NCBI GenBank assembly: GCA_016839845.1
Contig: JAEOTL010000020.1
Coordinates: forward strand, 1-5,605
Length of the DNA stretch: 5,605 nt
Source of the DNA: Promethearchaeota archaeon
GTDB lineage: Archaea > Asgardarchaeota > Lokiarchaeia > Sigynarchaeales > SOKP01
Direction: 5' to 3'
Made by a program: the position numbers and the translations under genes. Below the pieces are notes generated by a model that saw only the letters and a program-made list of their open reading frames with translations, was not told where the DNA came from and did no database searches. Positions 1 through 5,605 of this stretch are shown in pieces (position 1 is the stretch's first letter; each line of letters begins with the position of its first letter).

Positions 1-2
1 TA

Positions 3-149
3 AGTTATTATGATTGGCAACAATCTTTCAGAGATAAACCTATGTCAGATAAGAAACTAGACAGTAATAATTCTAATTCTCTCGGAATCTCTGAAAATAA
101 TTTTAAAGATTTTATGAAGAAATGGAAAGAACTTAATTTATCTTCTTAA
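3..149 (+). CDS. C-terminal end of an unrecognised protein (5' truncated by window edge)
   Basis: An open frame runs from the left edge for 48 codons to a TAA stop at 147-149. I do not recognise the protein. The visible tail is hydrophilic. It begins with an aromatic-rich stretch (SYYDWQQSFRDKP), passes through a Ser/Asn-rich low-complexity linker (residues 20-31), and ends in a probable short amphipathic helix (NFKDFMKKWKEL). There is no membrane segment. It is convergent with the acyl-CoA ligase and shares the four bases TTAA with it: the plus stop is 147-149 and the minus stop is 146-148. A gene ending exactly where its neighbour ends supports a real coding tail, but 48 open codons in AT-rich DNA is modest evidence. 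An internal ATG at 42 could in principle start a 35-residue peptide, but I see this as less likely than the end of a longer protein. Confidence 0.5.
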   Translation, partial: SYYDWQQSFRDKPMSDKKLDSNNSNSLGISENNFKDFMKKWKELNLSS

Positions 150-1831
150 ACTTCTTCTCCTCGTTTTCTTGCTTCTATATCTTTTAATTCCTTTCTAAGA
201 ACTTTTCCAACAAGAGTTTCTGGTAATTCTTTCCTGAATTCGATAAATTTTGGTACTTTATATGGTGCTACAGTTGTTCTGAGGAATTCTTTTATTTCAT
301 TCTTCATTTCATCAGTTTCTTGATACCCGTCCTTTAGGACAATAAATGACTTTACTATTTCACTCCCAGGAGTCTTTGGATCTGGAATTCCTATTACAGA
401 AGCATTTTCAATTGCATCATGCTCAAATAGAACATCTTCAAGTTCTCGAGGATAAACTTTAAATCCGCTAATAATTATCATATCTTTCTTTCTATCTACT
501 ATAAATAAATATCCATCATCATCTATTTTTCCTATATCACCAGTTAATAACCAGCCATCTTTCAACTGATTTGCAGTTTCCTCTGGTTTATTCCAGTATC
601 CTTTCATAACTTGAGGACCTTTAATCATGATCTCACCTGATTCCCCCATTGGCATAATCTTAGTGTAATCTTCAATATCGACGATTTTCGTTTCAGTATC
701 TGGCAATGCAAGTCCTACAGAACCTATCTTCCTTGTACTTAACAATGGATTAACATGTGTTGCTGGAGATGCTTCAGTCATTCCATAACCTTCAACTACG
801 ACTGCTCCAGTTCTTTCTTCAAACTCTTTTAAAACTTCAGGAGGCATAGGAGCAGCACCTGTATTACAAATTTTAATTGATTTAAGATCCTTCGCATAAT
901 CTTCGAGATCATCTCTTTCTAATAGGCGCATATACATTGTTGGTACACCAGGAAACATTGCAGGATGAGTTGCTTTAATTACTTCAAATAAACCTTTTTG
1001 ATCTCGAGGATCAGGATGTAAAGCGATTGTTGTACCACTATATATGTAAGTATTCATACAAATGGTCATTCCGTAAATATGGAATAGAGGTAAAGTTGTG
1101 AGCGCCGTATCTTTCCCTCGCTGTACAGCACTTTGCACCCACGTAGTTACCTGAACACTATTTGCTACAAGATTATAGTGAGTTAACATCGCTCCTTTAG
1201 GTAAGCCAGTAGTACCTCCTGTATATTGGAGAACTGCAATATCTTCTTTGGCATTAGTTTCAAAAATCGGAGGATTTGGTTTTGTTTTTTTAATTAAATT
1301 TAGGAATTGTATTGTTCCTGCGATTTCAGCGGGAGAAGTCGGAGCCATTGGGCCATAATCAAATACATTTGTAATAATGATATGTCTAAGACGAGTTCTA
1401 TCTTTAACATTCATTATTTTTTCTATTTGATTATCCCATGCTATAATGATTTCCGCACCTGAATCATTCAGTTGATAAGCTAACTCGTGTTCAGTATGAA
1501 GAACACTACAGGCTGTTACAATTCCACCTGCTTTCAAAATTCCATAAAATGCAAACATAAATTGAGGGAAATTAGGAAGCATGATAGCAACAACATCATT
1601 TCTCTTAACTCCTAAATCTATAAGAGCTGTAGCAAGTCTATCGGCAATATCCTTGAACTTTTTGTAAGAAATTTTATTCTTCATGAACCAAATTGCAGTT
1701 CTAGACCCAAATTCTTTCGTGGAATCATCGAGAAATTCTTTAATATTTATTTCAGGATAATCGATCTTAGTAGGAACACCATCATCATAGTGTTTTAACC
1801 AAGGTTTTTCAGCATATGGATTTTCACTCAT
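146..1831 (-). CDS. AMP-forming acyl-CoA ligase (long-chain fatty acid-CoA ligase, FadD-like)
   Basis: This is a complete 561-residue cytoplasmic enzyme of the ANL adenylate-forming superfamily. It would activate a carboxylic acid with ATP to an acyl-AMP and then form the acyl-CoA thioester. The core motifs are intact and in order. The phosphate-binding loop is YTGGTTGLPKGAMLTH (203-218), followed by LPLFHIYG (247-254) and the adenine/ribose region EGYGMTEAS (347-355). GEIMIKGPQVMKGYW is at 399-413, and TGD with the ribose-binding Asp432 is at 430-432. The hinge DRKKDMIIISGFKVYP is at 446-461. The C-terminal domain ends with GKVLR, where Lys543 is the expected adenylation lysine. The length matches FadD-type ligases. 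The ATG start is preceded by GAAGGT, 11 bases upstream, a moderate ribosome-binding site. The substrate cannot be read from the motifs: a medium/long-chain fatty acid is the family default, but aryl or branched acids are possible. It lies 83 bases downstream of the HEAT-repeat gene on the same strand and may be co-transcribed with the liv genes. Confidence 0.95.
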   Translation of the reverse strand: MSENPYAEKPWLKHYDDGVPTKIDYPEINIKEFLDDSTKEFGSRTAIWFMKNKISYKKFKDIADRLATALIDLGVKRNDVVAIMLPNFPQFMFAFYGILKAGGIVTACSVLHTEHELAYQLNDSGAEIIIAWDNQIEKIMNVKDRTRLRHIIITNVFDYGPMAPTSPAEIAGTIQFLNLIKKTKPNPPIFETNAKEDIAVLQYTGGTTGLPKGAMLTHYNLVANSVQVTTWVQSAVQRGKDTALTTLPLFHIYGMTICMNTYIYSGTTIALHPDPRDQKGLFEVIKATHPAMFPGVPTMYMRLLERDDLEDYAKDLKSIKICNTGAAPMPPEVLKEFEERTGAVVVEGYGMTEASPATHVNPLLSTRKIGSVGLALPDTETKIVDIEDYTKIMPMGESGEIMIKGPQVMKGYWNKPEETANQLKDGWLLTGDIGKIDDDGYLFIVDRKKDMIIISGFKVYPRELEDVLFEHDAIENASVIGIPDPKTPGSEIVKSFIVLKDGYQETDEMKNEIKEFLRTTVAPYKVPKFIEFRKELPETLVGKVLRKELKDIEARKRGEEV

Positions 1832-1914
1832 TTTCTACTATAACCTTCAATATTTAATTTTCAATATATTTTCAAAATTTTAATTTATTATAAAAAACTA
1901 TTATCATATTAAAA
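1832..1914 (-). promoter_or_regulatory. AT-rich intergenic gap with possible TATA box and poly-T terminator
   Basis: This 83-bp gap between the HEAT gene and the ligase gene is the longest non-coding stretch between complete genes in the window. Read on the minus strand it contains a run of six T (1897-1892), which could serve as an archaeal poly-U terminator for the upstream operon. Overlapping that is a TTTATAATAAA box (1894-1884) resembling an archaeal TATA element. If that box were used, transcription would begin about 25 bases further on, near 1860, leaving a leader of roughly 30 bases before the ligase ATG. The leader carries GAAGGT (1848-1843) as a ribosome-binding site. The whole gap is so AT-rich that both matches could be chance. 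I see no stem-loop. Confidence 0.25.
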
Positions 1915-3255
1915 TTATTCTTCTGTTAGACCATCAAGAGCATTAATAGCTGATTCACATACATAATCACATTCATCATGGACTAAATTGTTCAAACCTG
2001 CAAGAACATCATCATTACTTACACCAATAATTCCAAGTGCTTCAGATGCTCTCCATCTAACATCTGGATTCTTATCATTTAATGCATTGATTAATGCAGG
2101 AACTGCTATACTAGCATTAGATCCAATTTTACCTAAAGAAATGGCACCGACTCTCCGTACGGTTTTCTTTGGATCATTTAATGCCTGTTGAAGTGCTGTA
2201 ACCGCTTTTTCTGAGTTTTTCCCAATATTTCCTAAAGTTCTTGCTGCTTCAAGACGAACTAATTTTTTTTTATGATTTTGAACTTCAATTATAAATGGTA
2301 TTGCTTCTTCAGCTTCAATTCCGATACCACCAATGGCAGAAATTATTAATACTTTCATTTCATTATTAGCATTCTCATATACTCTGATTAATGTTGGAAG
2401 TGCATCTTTTCCGATACTTCGGAGAGCGTCAGCTGCTTTTCCGCGTACATATTCAACTTTATCCCTTAACATTTTTCCTAACCTGGTAATTATTGATGGA
2501 TCATTTAGCTTCATTTCTCCCAAACATTCAACGGCTTCCTTTCTAGCGATAGAATTCTTATGTTTAAGAACATCCAAGAGACTAGGAACTGCTTCTTTAC
2601 CTATTTTCGATAAAGTATTCACAACTCTATACCTCACTCTCCAATCATCATCCTCTAATGCCTTTATTAATGTTGGAATTGCTTTAATAGTTCCTTCTCC
2701 AATTTTGCTAATTGCCCGTGCTGATGCTGTTCTAACAGACCAACTTGCATCTTTAATACTATTCATAAGATTAGAAATTGCTGGATGAGCAGTGGAACCT
2801 ATATTTCCAAGTGCATTCGCAGCTTCTATGCGAACTTCTTCATTTTTATCTTTTAAGGCAGTTTTTAAAGCAGAAAGCGCATCTTCTCCAGCAATACCAA
2901 TTTTTCCCAAAGATATTACAATTTCTTTTCGGATTGAATCCTCTTCATTGCCAATCAATTTTGATAATTTGAAGCTTGCATTCTCTGCTAAATTCCCCAA
3001 TTTCCCCAGAGATCGAACTGCCTCACGGCATATACTCCAATCATCATCTTCTAAACATTCAGTTATTTTAGAGAGGGCAGAGGATGATTTTTCACCTAAT
3101 TCTCCTAAAATTAGTATTGAATTAAATCGAATAGATCTAATTTCACTATCAATGAATTTGATTACATCATCTATTACAGATGGATCTTTTTCTATCCTAG
3201 ATAACACCAAATCTATTCTAGCATCTCTTAATAATTTTTCTAACGGAGCAGACAT
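1915..3255 (-). CDS. HEAT-repeat protein (PBS-lyase HEAT-like), about 13 repeats, probable scaffold
   Basis: This 446-residue protein consists almost entirely of tandem two-helix HEAT repeats of 31-33 residues. They start near residue 27 and run to the C terminus. The working consensus is A-[VI]-P-x-L-[IL]-x-A-L-x-D-x-x-x-x-V-R-x-x-A-x-x-A-L-G-x-I-G. The clearest copies are residues 125-157, 191-221, 317-349, 350-382 and 383-415. Only a short N-terminal helix (about 4-26) precedes the array. There is no signal peptide, membrane segment or added catalytic domain, so it is likely a cytoplasmic protein-binding solenoid. Some relatives of this repeat type are bilin lyases, but nothing here shows lyase chemistry. 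The ATG is preceded by AAGGTGG with 7-base spacing. This site overlaps the livF stop codon, and only 12 bases separate the two genes, so it is almost certainly an operon member and translationally coupled. A role in assembling or regulating the transporter, or linking it to the ligase, is inference. Confidence 0.93.
   Translation of the reverse strand: MSAPLEKLLRDARIDLVLSRIEKDPSVIDDVIKFIDSEIRSIRFNSILILGELGEKSSSALSKITECLEDDDWSICREAVRSLGKLGNLAENASFKLSKLIGNEEDSIRKEIVISLGKIGIAGEDALSALKTALKDKNEEVRIEAANALGNIGSTAHPAISNLMNSIKDASWSVRTASARAISKIGEGTIKAIPTLIKALEDDDWRVRYRVVNTLSKIGKEAVPSLLDVLKHKNSIARKEAVECLGEMKLNDPSIITRLGKMLRDKVEYVRGKAADALRSIGKDALPTLIRVYENANNEMKVLIISAIGGIGIEAEEAIPFIIEVQNHKKKLVRLEAARTLGNIGKNSEKAVTALQQALNDPKKTVRRVGAISLGKIGSNASIAVPALINALNDKNPDVRWRASEALGIIGVSNDDVLAGLNNLVHDECDYVCESAINALDGLTEE
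1918..3177 (-). repeat. Tandem HEAT repeat array within the coding sequence
   Basis: About 13 consecutive repeats by my hand alignment, with approximate boundaries at residues 27, 59, 92, 125, 158, 191, 222, 253, 285, 317, 350, 383 and 416. Most units are 33 residues, those starting at 191 and 222 are 31, and those at 253 and 285 are 32. The conserved VR pair in the second helix is kept in the clearest units. It is lost in the unit at 285 (EMKVLI) and altered to Cys in the units at 59 and 416. At the DNA level the copies are diverged, except for a 20-base stretch matching at 19 positions between 2639-2658 and 3035-3054. Confidence 0.85.
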
Positions 3256-3261
3256 TTTTTT

Positions 3262-3269
3262 ACCACCTT
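3262..3269 (-). promoter_or_regulatory. Ribosome-binding site of the HEAT gene overlapping the livF stop codon
   Basis: On the minus strand the end of livF reads TAAGGTGGTAAAAAATG. The stop codon TAA (3270-3268) supplies the first As of an AAGGTGG Shine-Dalgarno sequence, which sits 7 bases before the HEAT ATG at 3255. It pairs well with an archaeal or bacterial 16S tail ending in CACCTCC. The arrangement suggests that ribosomes finishing livF feed directly into the HEAT gene. Confidence 0.7.
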
Positions 3270-3981
3270 ATATTCCTAAATACACTTTTTTTATACGAGG
3301 TTCTTTTTCTAGCTCTTCTTTTGAGCCCCTCATTTCAATTTTTCCTTCCTCAAGAACATGAATATAATCAGCAACATTCATAGCCAAGACAGCATCTTGT
3401 TCTACTAATAATGTAGTTGTGTCATCACTTTGTATCATTTTAATAGCTTCAAATATTTTTGCTTTAATTTTTGGGGCTAATCCCAATGAAGGTTCATCTA
3501 ATAATAGTAACTTTGGTTTTGGCATGATAGCACGACCTAGAGCAAGCATCTGTTGTTCTCCACCACTGAGTGTCCCTGCTCGTTGTCTTTTTCGTTCTTC
3601 TAGACGTGGGAATAATTCATATACAAAATCAAGTTGTTCCTTCAATATATCTCGACTTTTTAGAACCTTCGCTCCCAACTTGAGATTTTCAAAAACTGTC
3701 ATATCATAAAACAACCTACGACGTTCTGGACAATGAGAAATTCCCATTTTGGCGATTTTATGCGCTTTTAATCCATCTATCCTTTTACCTAGAAAACTAA
3801 CTTTTCCTCTATCTGGTTCTTCTAAACCGGATATTACTCTAAGGAGAGTTGATTTCCCAGCACCGTTAGGACCAATAACAGCGACCAAAGATCCTTCCTC
3901 GATTGTTAAGTTAATCTCTTCGAGAGCCCTTGCTTGACCATAATAATGATATACTTTACTCATTTCAAGCAAAATCCCCAC
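3268..3981 (-). CDS. livF: Branched-chain amino-acid/amide ABC transporter ATPase, LivF type
   Basis: This 237-residue cytoplasmic ATPase subunit of a HAAT-family importer would power uptake together with LivG on the LivH/LivM channel. The Walker A motif is GPNGAGKST (37-45), the signature LSGGEQQ (138-144), and Walker B plus catalytic Glu is LLLLDEP (158-164, Glu163). The D-loop region is SLGLAP. The switch position is VEQ (Gln195), which is normal for LivF, where most ABC ATPases have His. Glu86 in HCPERRRLF takes the Q-loop position, also common in LivF, although the usual PEGRR is PERRR here. The C terminus VYLGI is family-typical. The start is uncertain. The GTG at 3981 overlaps livG by 17 bases. 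A TTG at 3972 has a much better GAGGTG site 6 bases upstream, and an ATG lies at 3963. A start at TTG would give MLEMSKVYHYYG, close to usual LivF N termini. Confidence 0.93.
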   Translation of the reverse strand: MGILLEMSKVYHYYGQARALEEINLTIEEGSLVAVIGPNGAGKSTLLRVISGLEEPDRGKVSFLGKRIDGLKAHKIAKMGISHCPERRRLFYDMTVFENLKLGAKVLKSRDILKEQLDFVYELFPRLEERKRQRAGTLSGGEQQMLALGRAIMPKPKLLLLDEPSLGLAPKIKAKIFEAIKMIQSDDTTTLLVEQDAVLAMNVADYIHVLEEGKIEMRGSKEELEKEPRIKKVYLGI

Positions 3982-4705
3982 CTCTTCCTAAATATGCCTC
4001 AAGTACAATTTTATTATTAGCTACTTCTTGAGGAGATCCATCAGCTATAAATTTCCCTTGATGCATTGCAATAACCCTTGGTACTAAAGTCATTAATTCG
4101 CGTAATACATGTCCTGTTATAAAAATCGTAACTCCATCATCGTGTAATTTTTTGATTAAATCTGTAATTACCAACTGTTCTTCAAATGAAAGCCCACTAA
4201 AAGGTTCATCAAGAAGAAGTAATTGTGGATTTGTTCCGAGTGCTTTTCCAATCTGCAATTTTCTCAAATCACCATGTGGTAAGATAATAGGTGGAATCCT
4301 AGCTTTATCAACAAGACCTACTGATGATAAAATTTCGCTTGCATATTCATCCGTTCCAATATCTTCTGAAGCAGTTTTTCCTCTCTGGGAAAGACATGAA
4401 ATGGAGACATTTTCTAAAAGATTAAGATACTTAAATGATCTTACCAGCTGAAATGTCCGAGCAATACCCAAATTTACAATTCTGAAAGGTTTTAGCCCTA
4501 CAATATCCATTCCATCAAATCTGATAATACCAGCGCTTGGCTTCTCAAATCCTGATATTAAATTGAATACAGTGGTTTTACCAGCCCCGTTTGGCCCAAT
4601 TAATCCAACAAATTCACCACGTTTGATTTCAAAACTGAAACCGTTAACAGCGGTTAAACCTCCAAACTTTTTTGTTAAATTTTTTACTTCTAATAAGACA
4701 CCCAT
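3965..4705 (-). CDS. livG: Branched-chain amino-acid/amide ABC transporter ATPase, LivG type
   Basis: This 246-residue cytoplasmic ATPase is the partner of LivF in the same importer. Walker A GPNGAGKTT is at 37-45 and the Q-loop ARTFQ at 82-86 (Gln86). Walker B plus catalytic Glu is LLLLDEPFSGL at 162-172 (Glu167). The end AYLGRGGDFA resembles other LivG tails. The ABC signature is LPHGD (142-146), where the canonical form is LSGGQ and LivG commonly has L-[SP]-Y-G-Q. The switch segment reads ITGHVLREL, keeping His199 but lacking the IEHDM context usual in LivG. The D-loop region is GLSFEE. It therefore looks like a functional but divergent LivG. The ATG start is preceded by GAGGAAGGA, 5-10 bases upstream. 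A 46-base gap separates it from the permease gene, and its TGA stop (3967-3965) lies inside the start region of livF. Confidence 0.93.
   Translation of the reverse strand: MGVLLEVKNLTKKFGGLTAVNGFSFEIKRGEFVGLIGPNGAGKTTVFNLISGFEKPSAGIIRFDGMDIVGLKPFRIVNLGIARTFQLVRSFKYLNLLENVSISCLSQRGKTASEDIGTDEYASEILSSVGLVDKARIPPIILPHGDLRKLQIGKALGTNPQLLLLDEPFSGLSFEEQLVITDLIKKLHDDGVTIFITGHVLRELMTLVPRVIAMHQGKFIADGSPQEVANNKIVLEAYLGRGGDFA
3979..3984 (-). promoter_or_regulatory. GAGGTG Shine-Dalgarno bearing on the livF start choice
   Basis: GAGGTG (3984-3979) matches the core of the archaeal GGAGGTGA ribosome-binding consensus. It sits inside the end of livG. Its distance of 6 bases to the TTG at 3972-3970 is ideal, while the distance to the ATG at 3963 is 15 bases. 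The GTG at 3981-3979 lies inside this site, so that start would have to rely on the weaker AGGA at 3989-3986, 4 bases away. This favours TTG 3972 as the real livF start, though not decisively. Confidence 0.45.
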
Positions 4706-4751
4706 TTTCTTCCTTCCTCACAGTTTTTTAAATTTTTATATCATAATTGAT
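4706..4751 (-). promoter_or_regulatory. livM-livG intergenic spacer with livG ribosome-binding site
   Basis: This is a 46-base spacer, AT-rich in its first two thirds. It carries GAGGAAGGA (4719-4711) just before the livG ATG, a purine-rich ribosome-binding site. I see no stem-loop or convincing promoter, so read-through from livM to livG is the simplest reading. Confidence 0.5.
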
Positions 4752-5605
4752 TTATTTTCCTAATAACACATCCCACAACTCTTTAAGACGATCTATAGCA
4801 GGACTCATAATCCCTCTCTCTGAGAACCGAACAATGAGTATTAAAATAATAGAAAACACAAATAATGGTGCCCAAGGGGCCATTTCTATAAGAATCTCAT
4901 TTAAAAAAACAAATATAAAAGCTCCTAATGCTCCTCCTGAAATTGTCGCGAGTCCTCCAACAGCTACCATAATTATTGGATAAAATGAATAAAGAGGTTG
5001 AAAGCGTCCCGGATCTACACCACGGTTATGCATAGCAAAAAGTCCACCAGCAATGCCAGCAAAAAAGGCACTTATCATAAAAGCAAGAATTTTATATTTC
5101 GAAATATTAATTCCTGAGGCTTCTGCACCTATATCATCATCACGGATTGAATTTAAAATTTTTCCGAATTTTGCATGACCAATCAATTTCATTATACCTA
5201 ATGATAGAATCATAATAATGAATGTAGCGATATATTCTATTACTGGGTTGGGTGATAAAGTAGGAACTCTTGAAATTCCTTCTGAACCCCGAAGCCACGG
5301 AGATAACTCACCCATCAGAAATAATGACCATAAGATCATACTTATAGATAAGAGTGTTAAAGCTAAATAAGGTCCTTTTAATCGAAGGGATGGAATTGCT
5401 ATAATAACACCTATTATTACTGATAGAATGCTTCCAAAAAGGAGAGCAATTAACCAATTAAAACCTAAAAATACAAGCCCAGCAGATGTACCATATCCCG
5501 CTAATCCAAGAAAAATGGCGTGTCCAAAGCTAACTAAACCTGTATAACCAGTCATAAAATCCCAACTCGAAGCATAAATCGAATATATACATGCCATCAT
5601 AAAAA
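4752..5605 (-). CDS. livM: Branched-chain amino-acid/amide ABC transporter permease, LivM type (5' truncated)
   Basis: This integral membrane subunit would form half of the translocation channel, pairing with an unseen LivH-type permease. Numbering from the first in-frame ATG at 5600, landmarks are GYTGLVSFGHAIFLGLAGYG (18-37) and RLKGPYLALTLLSIS (73-87). The LivM cytoplasmic coupling loop, IRDDDIGAEASGINISKYK, is at 152-170, and GGLATISGGALGAFI is at 215-229. About seven hydrophobic spans are visible, near 25-46, 49-71, 78-97, 120-140, 170-190, 205-236 (possibly two) and 243-259. LivM proteins normally have one further N-terminal membrane span before the GYTGL motif. The frame stays open through 5603 to the window edge, so the ATG at 5600 is probably internal and the true start lies beyond the window. 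It is the first visible gene of the M-G-F order. Confidence 0.9.
   Translation of the reverse strand, partial: FMMACIYSIYASSWDFMTGYTGLVSFGHAIFLGLAGYGTSAGLVFLGFNWLIALLFGSILSVIIGVIIAIPSLRLKGPYLALTLLSISMILWSLFLMGELSPWLRGSEGISRVPTLSPNPVIEYIATFIIMILSLGIMKLIGHAKFGKILNSIRDDDIGAEASGINISKYKILAFMISAFFAGIAGGLFAMHNRGVDPGRFQPLYSFYPIIMVAVGGLATISGGALGAFIFVFLNEILIEMAPWAPLFVFSIILILIVRFSERGIMSPAIDRLKELWDVLLGK

Noticed and set aside
1832..1914. Small RNA or riboswitch in the gap before the ligase
   Set aside because: The gap is short and almost entirely A/T, with no stable stem that I can see.
1988..2191. Plus-strand 67-codon open frame inside the HEAT gene
   Set aside because: Antisense shadow of HEAT repeats with no independent support.
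1915..3255. HEAT protein as a phycobilisome/bilin lyase
   Set aside because: The repeat type is shared with those lyases, but nothing in the neighbourhood or sequence suggests bilin or phycobiliprotein chemistry. A scaffold call is safer.
2333..3361. Plus-strand open frames of 151 and 189 codons antisense to the HEAT gene (2333-2788 and 2792-3361)
   Set aside because: They mirror the repetitive HEAT coding sequence: the repeated Ser/Phe/Ala-rich pattern follows the helix periodicity of the sense strand. No recognisable domain is present, and the HEAT frame is clearly coding.
3419..4983. Plus-strand open frames of 62-99 codons antisense to livF, livG and livM
   Set aside because: Reverse-complement shadows of conserved ABC motifs. 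For example, the complement of Walker A gives recurring PAPLGPI/PAPFGPI strings in two of them.
5598..5600. ATG at 5600 as the true start of livM
   Set aside because: The frame remains open to the window edge, and LivM proteins usually have another membrane span before the GYTGL motif. This ATG is therefore probably internal.

Overview
This is an AT-rich window (about 35% G+C in the lines I sampled). It has five substantially readable genes on the minus strand and the tail of one gene on the plus strand. Archaeal-type GAGGTG/AAGGTGG ribosome-binding sites, tight gene packing, a long HEAT-repeat protein and a FadD-like ligase beside a liv transporter would fit an AT-rich archaeon. An Asgard (Lokiarchaeia-like) genome is my best guess. 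This is inference only: there is no rRNA or marker gene, and an AT-rich bacterium is not excluded.

The minus strand is transcribed from right to left. First comes a LivM-type permease, 5' truncated by the right edge (4752-5605). Next are the LivG-type ATPase (3965-4705) and the LivF-type ATPase (3268-3981). Together they form the canonical M-G-F end of a branched-chain amino-acid/amide (HAAT, liv) ABC importer. LivH and the substrate-binding protein would be expected beyond the right edge. Twelve bases after livF, with its ribosome-binding site fused to the livF stop codon, starts a 446-residue protein made almost wholly of about 13 HEAT repeats (1915-3255). After an 83-bp AT-only-looking gap comes a complete AMP-forming acyl-CoA ligase (146-1831). 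Its stop codon interlocks with the stop codon of a convergent plus-strand gene, of which only the last 48 codons are visible (3-149).

The transporter would import a small organic solute using ATP. The ligase would convert a carboxylic acid to its CoA thioester. The HEAT protein is probably a cytoplasmic binding scaffold. The most notable point is that the HEAT gene sits inside the transporter operon in a translationally coupled position, followed by an acyl-CoA ligase. A transport-plus-activation module is a reasonable hypothesis but is not proven by the sequence. There are no RNA genes, mobile elements, CRISPR arrays or gene-free stretches longer than 300 bases.
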